Below are positions 55,699 through 63,455 of a stretch of DNA of 64,000 nucleotides, piece by piece. The first letter of the stretch is position 1, and each line of letters starts with the position of its first letter. Both the position numbers and the translations under genes were made by a program. This DNA is from Dehalococcoidia bacterium (GTDB lineage Bacteria > Chloroflexota > Dehalococcoidia > Lucifugimonadales > Lucifugimonadaceae). The notes beneath the pieces are model-generated. The model was not told the DNA's origin. It searched no databases and was given only the letters and a program-made list of their open reading frames with translations. The stretch spans positions 1 to 64,000 of the forward strand of contig SHXW01000002.1 in the NCBI GenBank assembly GCA_009693115.1. Direction: 5' to 3'.

Positions 55699-56538
55699 AT
55701 GGCATCGATACACGAACTCCTCGATATGACCGGCCGCGTCGCCGTCATCACGGGCGGAGGCACCCACCTGGGTAACGCGATGGCCGAGGCCATCTGTGAA
55801 CTCGGAGGGGCGGTCTACATCGCCTCGCGCCGGGGTGACATGTGCGAGCAGGTGGCTGCCGAGATGCGTGCCGCGAGCGCAGGTGCGGCTTCAACGACCG
55901 CGCCCAAGAGCGCCGCCGCCAGACCATGGGACATCACCGGGCTCGCCTGCGACGCTACAAGGGAGGACCAGGTCAACGCCCTCGTGGACCGCATTGTCAG
56001 GGAGCGCGGCAGGCTAGATGTGATGATCTCCAACGCAGGCGGCGGGCGGCCCACTTCCTACCCGCCGCATGGAAAACTCGCTGAATTCATGGAGACAATC
56101 GAGATCAACATGGTCTCGACCTACCTGTGCGCCCAGGCCGCCGCCCGCGCCATGGCCCCTGCGCGGCGTGGCAGCATCATCACGCTCGGCTCCATCGCCG
56201 CCGTCCTGGGGACGGATAGGCGCTCCTATTCGCCCAGGTTCACACGCTCCGGCCCGCACTACATGGCGGCCAAGGGCGGCGTGCTCCAGCTCTCCCGCGC
56301 CCTCGCCTGCGAGTTCGGCGAGTTCGGCATCACCGTGAACTGCCTCTCGCCCGGACAGATCCCGAAGCCCGGCGTGACCGACCCGGAGCAGGCCGAGCGT
56401 TTCCGGAACATGAACCCGCTGCTTAAGACGGGCACAAGGGACGACATCAAAGGCGTTGTCGCAGTCCTGGCCTCCGACGCCGGCCGCTGGATCACAGGCC
56501 AGAACTTCCTCGTTGACGGCGGATGGAGCGCGTGGTGA
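55699..56538 (+). CDS. Short-chain dehydrogenase (gluconate 5-dehydrogenase-like)
   Basis: A 279-residue SDR. The cofactor motif TGGGTHLG is at residues 18-25, SNAGGG is the NNAG-like motif, and the catalytic Tyr and Lys are in HYMAAKGG. An insertion after the second strand (AASAGAASTTAPKSAAARP) is Ala-rich. NADP(H) use is suggested by ASRRGD. AAGGAG precedes the ATG at 55699. It lies between the divergent aldolase and the convergent dehydratase copy 3. Confidence 0.87.
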   Translation: MASIHELLDMTGRVAVITGGGTHLGNAMAEAICELGGAVYIASRRGDMCEQVAAEMRAASAGAASTTAPKSAAARPWDITGLACDATREDQVNALVDRIVRERGRLDVMISNAGGGRPTSYPPHGKLAEFMETIEINMVSTYLCAQAAARAMAPARRGSIITLGSIAAVLGTDRRSYSPRFTRSGPHYMAAKGGVLQLSRALACEFGEFGITVNCLSPGQIPKPGVTDPEQAERFRNMNPLLKTGTRDDIKGVVAVLASDAGRWITGQNFLVDGGWSAW

Positions 56539-56544
56539 GAAACG

Positions 56545-57699
56545 TCACTGATCTATCACTGACCCATCGGCATGCAGGCGCGTCGTCACCTCGCGTGGCT
56601 TCATAGGGGCCTTCGTCAGCGCACCGGGCTTGAGGTCCATCCCGATCCCCGGCCTGTCCGAGATGACGAGGTAACCCTTGCCGTCATGTTCGGCTATGCC
56701 CGTCACCATGTCCGATTTGGGCGGGCGGTCCTCCCCTATCGGGTATTCCTGCAGGGCAAAGTTCGGGATGCAGGCCGCTATCTGCAGGCAGGCCGCGGTG
56801 CTGACGGGCGAGAGCGGGTTGTGCGGCACGACACCCACATGGCGCGCCTCTGCCAGCGCAGCTATTTTCTTGGCCCCTGAAATCCCGCCAACCAGGCAGA
56901 CATCAGGCCGCACATACTGAACAGCATTGCGGGAGAGTGCCATCTCGAACTCCCACAGAGATGTGTACCTCTCGCCGGTGGCAATGGGGATGTTGATCTT
57001 ATCCGCCACGTATGCCATCTCGTCAAAGTTATCCGGTGTCACGGGATCCTCGAAGAAGAACGGGGTGTACTTCTCGATCCCGAGGCCCAGCTGCACCGCC
57101 TCCGCAGGCGTCAGGCGGCGGTGGATCTCGATGCACAGGTCCACCTCATTGCCCACCGCCTCGCGGTACAGGCGTACGGCGTCTATAGCCTCCGCCATCT
57201 TCTGCGCGTGCGTCTTGAAGTACGGCACGGCACGATCCTCGTCCAGGAAGGGCGTCAGGTGGCCCACGGCCGTGAAGCCGCGCTTCTTGGCGTCCTTCAC
57301 CCCGTTGACGAGCTCGTCACGGGTCTCGCCGAAGACGTGGTAGTAAACACGCGCCTTCTCGCGCACCTTGCCTCCGAGGAGCTGGTATACGGGCGTCTTG
57401 AAATGCTTGCCTGCGATGTCCCACAGGGCGATGTCTAGCGCGCTGAGAGCGCCCATGATCGCTGCTCCGCGGAAGTGCGAAAAGCGGTACATGTACTGCC
57501 AGTGGTGCTCGATCTTCAGCGGGTCCTGCCCGACCAGATAGCGCCCGAACTTTTCGATGGCCGCCCCGGACGCTTCGAGGAACCCCCACGCGCCGGATTC
57601 ACCGAGGCCCGTGATGCCAGCGTCCGTCTCGACGGTGACCAGGAGGTAGCGGTCCACCATCAGTGGCGTGACCCTCGTGATTTTCATTGCCTTCGGCAT
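56545..57699 (-). CDS. Enolase-superfamily dehydratase (galactonate/mannonate type), copy 3
   Basis: A 384-residue enzyme of the galactonate/mannonate dehydratase branch. The metal and acid ligands are E191 and H193 in LCIEIHRRLTP, E217 in FFFEDPVTP, and E243 in TGERYTS; the His-Asp pair is H293 (VVPHNPLS) and D266 (VRPDVC). EIHRRLTP is typical of that branch. It likely removes water from a sugar acid. The ATG at 57699 has AGGAG upstream. It is next to an SDR and an aldolase. Confidence 0.9.
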   Translation of the reverse strand: MPKAMKITRVTPLMVDRYLLVTVETDAGITGLGESGAWGFLEASGAAIEKFGRYLVGQDPLKIEHHWQYMYRFSHFRGAAIMGALSALDIALWDIAGKHFKTPVYQLLGGKVREKARVYYHVFGETRDELVNGVKDAKKRGFTAVGHLTPFLDEDRAVPYFKTHAQKMAEAIDAVRLYREAVGNEVDLCIEIHRRLTPAEAVQLGLGIEKYTPFFFEDPVTPDNFDEMAYVADKINIPIATGERYTSLWEFEMALSRNAVQYVRPDVCLVGGISGAKKIAALAEARHVGVVPHNPLSPVSTAACLQIAACIPNFALQEYPIGEDRPPKSDMVTGIAEHDGKGYLVISDRPGIGMDLKPGALTKAPMKPREVTTRLHADGSVIDQ

Positions 57700-58004
57700 T
57701 TGTTCGGCTCCTGATGTTGAGTCCCCTCTCCCCGCCAGGGACCTGGTGCCCGCGGAAACGGACCGATAGGCGTGGGAAGTGACTCCAACCTGAGATCCTC
57801 GATGGGACACGCTGTGAAGGATGCCTGCACGGCGGAGAGCAACTCCATCGCAGGCATCAGGCGGGAGGATGTTACCGGCGCGCCTTTCGCTCCGCCAACG
57901 GACAGGCGCAGATCTGCGCTGTCTGCACTGTGGCGACTTCTCCCGCACCACCCGCCTGTGCTCTAGGCGAGCCGGACTGGGTGAGGGTGTCCTGGCGCCG
58001 CTCT
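57700..58004. other. Gap between dehydratase copy 3 and tsaD (305 bp)
   Basis: It contains a family A fragment (CCCCTCTCCCCGCCAGGGAC near 57723) and no recognisable gene or RNA. The dehydratase promoter is expected here. The tsaD stop faces the gap. Confidence 0.45.
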
Positions 58005-59108
58005 CTATTGACCGATGCGGAGCCCAGGGTCCACGTCCAGACTGAAGTCCGAGACCATCCCTGCCTTGAATCTGTACATGCCGGACATGGCGATCATCGC
58101 ACCGTTGTCTGTGCACAGCGACGGGTGCGGGACGGCGACGGGCAGGGGGGACTCTGCGACAAACTTCATACGCAACGCCTTGTTGGCTGCGACGCCCCCT
58201 GCGACGACGATGCCGCGGCAGTCGTGCCGCTCCGCCGCCTCCAGCGTCTTGCGCACGAGCACGTCCACCACCGCGGACTGGAAGGCCTTCGCCAGTGCGG
58301 CCACGGTCTGCCGGTCGACGCCCCCCTCCGGGGCGGGATAGACGCCGACTTCTCTGGCGCGGCGTATCAGAGCGCTTTTGAGGCCCGAGAAGGAAAAGTC
58401 ATCTGAGCCGCGCACGTAAGGCCGGGTGAAGCGTTCCGTCGTGGGCGCGTTCTCGGCTAGGCGCTGTATCTCCGGCCCGCCCGGATAGGGCAGGCCCAGG
58501 ACGCGGGCGGCCTTGTCGAACGCTTCACCGGCGGCATCGTCCCGCGTCTCTCCCTTCAGAGAGAACGCATTCGCAGAACCTGCGGCATTGTCAGGGTGCC
58601 CGAGCATGAGCACTAGCTCGGTGTGGCCACCTGAGACGATCAGGCACATCAGTGGGAAGCCGGGCTCTATGCCGAAGTCAACCCGTGCGCTCCCGCTCGC
58701 CCCCGGTGTCGCTTTATGTGCGCCCATCGGCTGGGGGGGGTGTTGCACCCAGGCGCCGTAGATGTGTCCTTCGAGGTGATTCACCCCTACGAGGGGCTTG
58801 CCCAGTGACGCTGCGATCCCCTTCGCCGCATTGACTCCAACGATGAGAGAGCCGGCCAGCCCCGGCCCGTGTGTGACGGCCACGGCATCTATGTCCGCCC
58901 ACGAAACACCGGCGTCGGCGACCGCCTTCCTCACGACCGGGCCCATCGCCAGCACGTGCTGGCGGGACGCCACTTCCGGCACGATCCCGCCGTATCTGGC
59001 GTGCACCTCGACCTGGGTCGCGACTGTATTTGACAGCATCAGGCCGTTATCGCCGACGACGGCCACCGCCGTTTCATCACAGGATGTTTCTATTCCGAGT
59101 ATCAGCAT
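58005..59108 (-). CDS. tsaD: tRNA N6-adenosine threonylcarbamoyltransferase TsaD
   Basis: A 367-residue ASKHA-fold enzyme that adds threonylcarbamoyl to A37 of ANN-decoding tRNAs. It starts MLILGIETSCDETAVAVV; the metal site is in NHLEGHIYG, with VSGGHTELV and GGVAANKALR. About 22 residues (QPMGAHKATPGASGSARV) interrupt the region after the metal site and are not normal for TsaD. Partner tsaB and tsaE are not in the window. Confidence 0.93.
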   Translation of the reverse strand: MLILGIETSCDETAVAVVGDNGLMLSNTVATQVEVHARYGGIVPEVASRQHVLAMGPVVRKAVADAGVSWADIDAVAVTHGPGLAGSLIVGVNAAKGIAASLGKPLVGVNHLEGHIYGAWVQHPPQPMGAHKATPGASGSARVDFGIEPGFPLMCLIVSGGHTELVLMLGHPDNAAGSANAFSLKGETRDDAAGEAFDKAARVLGLPYPGGPEIQRLAENAPTTERFTRPYVRGSDDFSFSGLKSALIRRAREVGVYPAPEGGVDRQTVAALAKAFQSAVVDVLVRKTLEAAERHDCRGIVVAGGVAANKALRMKFVAESPLPVAVPHPSLCTDNGAMIAMSGMYRFKAGMVSDFSLDVDPGLRIGQ

Positions 59109-59289
59109 TAGACGATGAAAGCACAGGCGCGCTCAAGAGTCCACTCCCGGCGCAGCCTGGAGGGCCCGTAGCCCGCCTTGGAACAGGCCCTTCTTGTAAC
59201 ATGAGGTCGTGACGTGGTCCGTTCCCAAGAGGGACGGACGGACGGAGGGCTGGCGCTGGCCGGCCGTTGTGAGGCAGGAAAGGAACCCC

Positions 59290-59496
59290 GTGGAACAGAA
59301 CACTTGGCCAATCTGCAAGGCATGCGACTCGGGCGAGCTGGTGCCCCTCTCTGACTTTGGCGGTCAGGGTGCGGCGATCCATTACAAGGCCTGGGTCTGC
59401 ACGAACCCCCAATGCGGCTTCAACCTGAAGATCCGCAACGGCGAGGTGCACATCAACGAACCCATCGTCTCCGGGGCGACTCCTCGTAACCGGTAA
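59290..59496 (+). CDS. Small zinc-ribbon protein
   Basis: A 68-residue protein starting with GTG at 59290, with AGGAAAGG upstream. It has a four-Cys ribbon: CKAC (C9, C12) and C37-x4-C42 in CTNPQC, with IHYKAWV between. It is likely a structural or nucleic-acid-binding module. The longer frame upstream lacks plausible sequence. Function unknown; it precedes the sortase gene. Confidence 0.7.
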   Translation: MEQNTWPICKACDSGELVPLSDFGGQGAAIHYKAWVCTNPQCGFNLKIRNGEVHINEPIVSGATPRNR

Positions 59497-59556
59497 CCTG
59501 TCTCTGCTGCAGGGGCTGGCGCTTCTCGTCCGGCCCAGCGGGATGGGCGCAGGCTG

Positions 59557-60387
59557 ATGTCCACGCATGAGTCCCGGCACGCCGGGACCCGCAAGGCCCC
59601 ACGGAAGTTTTCACTCCCGCGCATTACCGGGACGGTGCTGGCTGTCCTCGGGCTGGCGCTCATTTCGGTAGCGGTGTGGCAGTTCATAGAACGGGCCCGT
59701 TCTGGGTCAGACGTGGCGCGCTTCGACTTTCAAGTTGCTCCCGAAGAACGCCCTGCTCTGCTCGGCCATGTGGCGGCTGCGGCGCCCGCTGGCCGCTTCG
59801 CAAGCCTTTACCCCGGCGACCGCATGAACCCGAAGTACTGGGACGATCCTCTCTGGGCAGGCTCGTCACCGTTCGGGGGCCCGGTCATTCCGCTGGGGTT
59901 TGAGCCATTGGCCGCCAACGACCTTGCGCTCGTACAGAGCGAATCTGCGAACCGGATGCGCATCCCGGCGATCGGCCTGGACTCTCCAGTCTCGGCGCTC
60001 CGAATATTCAAGCTTGACGACGCACGCGAGTACGAAACCCCGAAAAACGTTGTCGGGTTCATCCCGGAGACTGCTCCGCCCGGCAATGCGTCGAGCGGCT
60101 GGTACTTCGGCCACCTGCAGAGCGTGCTCCTGGGTGAGGGGAGCGTGTTCCACAACCTGCCCAAAGTGGCAGACCTCGTGCGCGAGGACCCGGTGGACAT
60201 CATCCTGGACACGACGAAGGCAGAGTATCTGTACCGGGTGACCTCCACCCGGCAGGTGCGCCAGAGTGACCTTGCGGTTTCGGACGCGAAGACGGCATCG
60301 ATCATTCTTGTGACCTGCTGGCCACCGCGCATCTATGACCAGCGGATACTCGTGACTGCTGAACTCATAGCCATCCGCAGGTTCTGA
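59557..60387 (+). CDS. Sortase-family transpeptidase
   Basis: A 276-residue membrane-anchored sortase. A single N-terminal membrane helix (about residues 24-42) precedes the catalytic domain. The catalytic His is H186 in GWYFGHLQS, the Cys is C254 in IILVTCWP, and the Arg is R263 in YDQRILVTAEL. Sortases cut LPxTG-like signals and attach proteins to the envelope. The LPHTG protein at the left edge of the window is a probable client. A short CCCGGC-AC-GCCGGG repeat lies in the first codons (59571-59588). Confidence 0.88.
   Translation: MSTHESRHAGTRKAPRKFSLPRITGTVLAVLGLALISVAVWQFIERARSGSDVARFDFQVAPEERPALLGHVAAAAPAGRFASLYPGDRMNPKYWDDPLWAGSSPFGGPVIPLGFEPLAANDLALVQSESANRMRIPAIGLDSPVSALRIFKLDDAREYETPKNVVGFIPETAPPGNASSGWYFGHLQSVLLGEGSVFHNLPKVADLVREDPVDIILDTTKAEYLYRVTSTRQVRQSDLAVSDAKTASIILVTCWPPRIYDQRILVTAELIAIRRF
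59571..59588. repeat. Short palindrome at sortase N-terminus
   Basis: GTCCCGGC-AC-GCCGGGAC. The CCCGGCACGCCGGG core is identical to that of the inverted repeat after arsM at 43571. Here it encodes part of the cytoplasmic start SRHAGTRK. Confidence 0.6.
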
Positions 60388-60517
60388 CCTGCCTGTGACC
60401 GCCTTCGTTGACCGTGATGGTTCATGCCCCCTAGAATCCGCGATAGTCTGTGATGGCTGTTTCCATCCCGCCGCGAGTGAGATCGCGGTTGGACTGTTCT
60501 GAACGTCGGTGGGCCTG

Positions 60518-61543
60518 ATGTCTCCGAAGAAACCCCCTGTGGCCACGAACATCCCCGGTCTGGCGAACGGACGGCTGTCGCGCGCTCCAGGAAAGGCGGC
60601 GCGGCCTGACCGTCTGCTGACAGCACTGCTTGCCGTGGCGGTGCTGGGTGTTGTGCTACAGATCACGGTTGGCGGGGTCGTGCGAGTGACAGGGTCGGGC
60701 CTCGGCTGTCCCGACTGGCCGCTATGCCACGGGAGCATAATCCCAGTTTTCAGGGACTATCACGTGGCTCTTGAGTGGAGCCACCGGGCGACAGGGACGG
60801 CCGTGGGGCTGACGCTCATCGCGGCGACGGCGCGGGCGCTATTCACGAAGCCGAGGGACAGGACGGTCTTGTGGGGAGTCAGCGGTACGCTGGCCCTGAC
60901 TGCCGTGGTGGGTGTTATTGGCGCGGCCGTTGTGCTGACAGAGTTGAGCCCTTCGCTCAGGACGCTCCATCTCGCCCTGGCCGAGGGTGTCGTACTGATA
61001 GCCGCCTTCACCTGGGCGGCGTCTGCCTACGCGCCGGAGCCGGGAACGGATGGCGCCGGGTCGCGCGAATTCAGGTTGGTCGCGATCGCAGGTGTTCTGG
61101 TACTGGTGTCGCTGCTCTCGGGTTCGTACGCCGTATGGAGAGGCGCAGGGGCAGTGTGCCCGTCCTGGCCCCTGTGCGGCGGGCCTATCGTGCCGGCCAG
61201 CGCACTCACGTGGATACACGTGGCGCACCGGGTGCTGGCGGGGCTCGGTGCGGTGCTCGCGCTGGCGGCCGCGCACAGGGCGTACAGGTCAGCAGGGGCG
61301 CCGAGGGCGTTGAAGCGGGCGGCGCTAGCCGTGCTGGTCCTGGTCGTCGCGCAGGTCATCATCGGCGCGGCGAACCCGTGGAGCGGCTTCGACCAATGGG
61401 CCCGCGCCCTGCACCTGAGTCTGGGCACCATGCTGTGGCTGGCCCTTATCGTGACTGGACTCCTTATCTTGCGGCCCGCGCTGAGGGTGTCGGGCCGGCA
61501 CTCAGCGTCCGCACCAGACCCCATGGAGGCCGCATCGCAATGA
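60518..61543 (+). CDS. ctaA: Heme A synthase (COX15/CtaA family)
   Basis: A 341-residue membrane protein with about eight helices. The heme-ligand His blocks are visible: LEWSHRATG, LRTLHLALAE, TWIHVAHRVLAG and RALHLSLGT. Two Cys pairs, GCPDWPLCHG and VCPSWPLCGG, match the cofactor-binding loops. It converts heme O to heme A for an aa3-type oxidase. It overlaps ctaB as ATGA. The start at 60518 has GGTGGG upstream; a GTG three codons earlier is also possible. Confidence 0.92.
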   Translation: MSPKKPPVATNIPGLANGRLSRAPGKAARPDRLLTALLAVAVLGVVLQITVGGVVRVTGSGLGCPDWPLCHGSIIPVFRDYHVALEWSHRATGTAVGLTLIAATARALFTKPRDRTVLWGVSGTLALTAVVGVIGAAVVLTELSPSLRTLHLALAEGVVLIAAFTWAASAYAPEPGTDGAGSREFRLVAIAGVLVLVSLLSGSYAVWRGAGAVCPSWPLCGGPIVPASALTWIHVAHRVLAGLGAVLALAAAHRAYRSAGAPRALKRAALAVLVLVVAQVIIGAANPWSGFDQWARALHLSLGTMLWLALIVTGLLILRPALRVSGRHSASAPDPMEAASQ

Positions 61544-62439
61544 CGACGGTTGGACAGACGCGCCCGGGATCACTACGCGGGGTGATGAGCGACTACATGG
61601 CGCTGACCAAGCCGCGCGTCATGTCGCTCCTGCTGGTCACTGCCCTGACCGGTCTCGTGCTGGCGAGCCGCGGTCTGCCGGGAGTGATGTTGACGCTGAC
61701 GGTGCTGGCCGGGGGAGCGCTGGCATCGGGTGGCGCGGGCGCCCTGAACCACTGGTACGAGGAGGACCTGGACCGCCGCATGGGCCGCACGAAGAGCCGG
61801 CCTGTTGCGACAGGCCGCATCTCCTCTCGTAACGCGCTCATCTTCGGCCTCGTGCTGAATGCGCTTTCGTTCACGGTGCTGGTGTTGGGCGCGAACCTTC
61901 TTGCCGCGTCTCTGGCGATGATGGGGACGGCGGTCTATTTCTTTGTGTACACGATGTGGTTGAAGCGGACGACGCCGCAGAACATCGTCATCGGTGGCGC
62001 GGCCGGGGCCATACCGCCTCTTGTGGGTTGGGCCGCGGCGACGGGGTCGCTAGCGCTGCCTGCCTGGTATCTCTTCGCCATCATCTTCTTCTGGACTCCG
62101 CCGCACTTCTGGGCGCTCGCCATCGTGATACGCGACGACTACGCCCGCGCTGGCGTGCCGATGATGCCGGTGATAGAAGGCGAAGCGCGGACGCGGGTGC
62201 AGATCGTGCTGTATTCAATCCTGCTCGCCGGCCTGGCCGTGCTGTTCGTCGTGGCGGACCCTGCGCTGGGGTTGGTTTACGGCGTGGGGGCAGCAGTCCT
62301 GAGCGCGGGGCTGATTTACTTCGCCGTGCGCCTGCTGCGGGACGGCACGAAGGCGAGGGCGTGGGCCCTCTATCGCTTCTCTCTGATCTACCTGGCGCTG
62401 CTGTTTGTCCTTGTGATGGTGGACGGAAGCGTCATTTGA
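61540..62439 (+). CDS. ctaB: Protoheme IX farnesyltransferase
   Basis: A 299-residue UbiA-family prenyltransferase with about nine membrane helices that makes heme O. The prenyl-binding motif is NHWYEEDLDRRMGRTKSRPVATGRIS near residues 68-93; FWTPPHFWALA and MMPVIEGEARTR are also diagnostic. Its ATG overlaps the ctaA stop (ATGA), so the two are translationally coupled. No oxidase genes follow in the window. Confidence 0.95.
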   Translation: MTTVGQTRPGSLRGVMSDYMALTKPRVMSLLLVTALTGLVLASRGLPGVMLTLTVLAGGALASGGAGALNHWYEEDLDRRMGRTKSRPVATGRISSRNALIFGLVLNALSFTVLVLGANLLAASLAMMGTAVYFFVYTMWLKRTTPQNIVIGGAAGAIPPLVGWAAATGSLALPAWYLFAIIFFWTPPHFWALAIVIRDDYARAGVPMMPVIEGEARTRVQIVLYSILLAGLAVLFVVADPALGLVYGVGAAVLSAGLIYFAVRLLRDGTKARAWALYRFSLIYLALLFVLVMVDGSVI

Positions 62440-62773
62440 CCTGCTGCACATGGCAGCAAGACTTGTCATGCTGAAACTGGTCGGCACCGGTTTGTTCGAG
62501 CGCGGGCATTCCTTGCCAGGGAGCAGGGAATCGGCGTGACAGGCGAGCGAGCGATCTCCGCCCATGTCCCTCGGCGGCCTGACTGCGGCGGGCGGCCCTG
62601 TCTGGGGATGTCGGACAGCCGCCGACGGCGAATGAAGCCGGCCAGTCTTAACCCAGTGACGCGAACAGGGGCCCGGGTTCAACCCGGGCCCCTGGCATTT
62701 CAGACTGTTGAAAACCCGGCAGGCGCCTGCCGTGGCGATGCTGAAATCAGTTCAGCAGTCATCCGTGTGACTT
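62440..62773. other. Convergent gap between ctaB and rplT (334 bp)
   Basis: No gene is supported. Two hairpins are seen: TGCTGC/GCAGCA right after the ctaB stop (62442-62458), and a very stable GGGGCCCGGG/CCCGGGCCCC at 62668-62692. Confidence 0.5.
62668..62692. terminator. Strong hairpin between convergent ctaB and rplT
   Basis: A 10-bp GC stem, GGGGCCCGGG/CCCGGGCCCC, with loop TTCAA. Neither side has a long T-run, but its place between converging genes suggests termination of one or both. Confidence 0.5.
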
Positions 62774-63133
62774 CTAAGCGGTCAGTGCGGACTTCGCCGT
62801 GGTCAGAACCTGGCCAAAGGCGACAGGCTCGCGGATGGCAAGTTCTGCCAGAGACTTGCGGTCGATCGTCACGCCGGCGAGCTTGAGCCCGTGTATGAGG
62901 TCCCTGTATGTCATGCCGGCCGCTCGAGCCGCCGCGTTTATGCGGACGATGGCGAGCGAGCGCATGTCGCTCTTCTTCTCGCGGCGGTGGACTGTTGCAT
63001 AGTCCATCGCGTGCATGACGGCTTCGTGCGCGACCTTGTAGCGGCGGCTGCGTGACCCGATATAGCCGCTGGCGGCCTTCATTACTTTATTGTGCCGTCG
63101 GCGGGACTTTACTCCACCCTTTACCCTGGGCAT
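62774..63133 (-). CDS. rplT: Ribosomal protein bL20
   Basis: A 119-residue, very basic protein matching bL20 from MPRVKGGVKSRRRHNKVMK through YRDLIHGLK, with the expected central block YIGSRSRRYKVA. It helps assemble the 50S subunit. GGAGGATGAA precedes the ATG. It is the last gene of the infC-rpmI-rplT operon. Known bL20 proteins can repress their own operon; no such site was seen in the 118-bp gap. Confidence 0.97.
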   Translation of the reverse strand: MPRVKGGVKSRRRHNKVMKAASGYIGSRSRRYKVAHEAVMHAMDYATVHRREKKSDMRSLAIVRINAAARAAGMTYRDLIHGLKLAGVTIDRKSLAELAIREPVAFGQVLTTAKSALTA

Positions 63134-63251
63134 TTCATCCTCCCGGATGTTTCCTTAAGAAGGCAGCGCTCGGGCGCGCCCTGTTCGGTACTGACCGTGT
63201 TTGCGAGCGTGAAGTTGCAGGCGGTTCGTCCTGCACGTGGGCCACTTCATA

Positions 63252-63449
63252 TCAGGCGTAGGGCATGAGGGCCTTGATGCGCCTGGCGAAGGATTTTGAG
63301 ACGCCTACTTTTCCGGCCAACTTGCTTTTCACGCGGTCGGACTTGCGACGGCGCAGGTGGCTTTTGGGCCCCTTCGTACGCAGGACCTTGCCCCCGGCGG
63401 TGATGTGGAACCGGCGCTTGGCACCGGAATGTGTCTTGATCTTCGGCAT
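63252..63449 (-). CDS. rpmI: Ribosomal protein bL35
   Basis: A 65-residue basic protein of the 50S subunit: MPKIKTHSGAKRRFHITAGG start, GPKSHLRRRKSDRVKSKL centre and MPYA end, all typical of bL35. It follows infC by six bases, indicating coupling. Confidence 0.97.
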   Translation of the reverse strand: MPKIKTHSGAKRRFHITAGGKVLRTKGPKSHLRRRKSDRVKSKLAGKVGVSKSFARRIKALMPYA

Positions 63450-63455
63450 TTGCTT

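Noticed and set aside
57700-58116. Long N-terminal extension of dehydratase copy 3
   Set aside because: The added residues overlap tsaD and are Arg/Ser-rich; the ATG at 57699 has AGGAG upstream and gives the family N-terminus.
60775-61539. Plus-strand extension upstream of ctaB
   Set aside because: The extra 255 codons are a frame-shifted reading of ctaA; the ATGA overlap at 61540 sets the true ctaB start.
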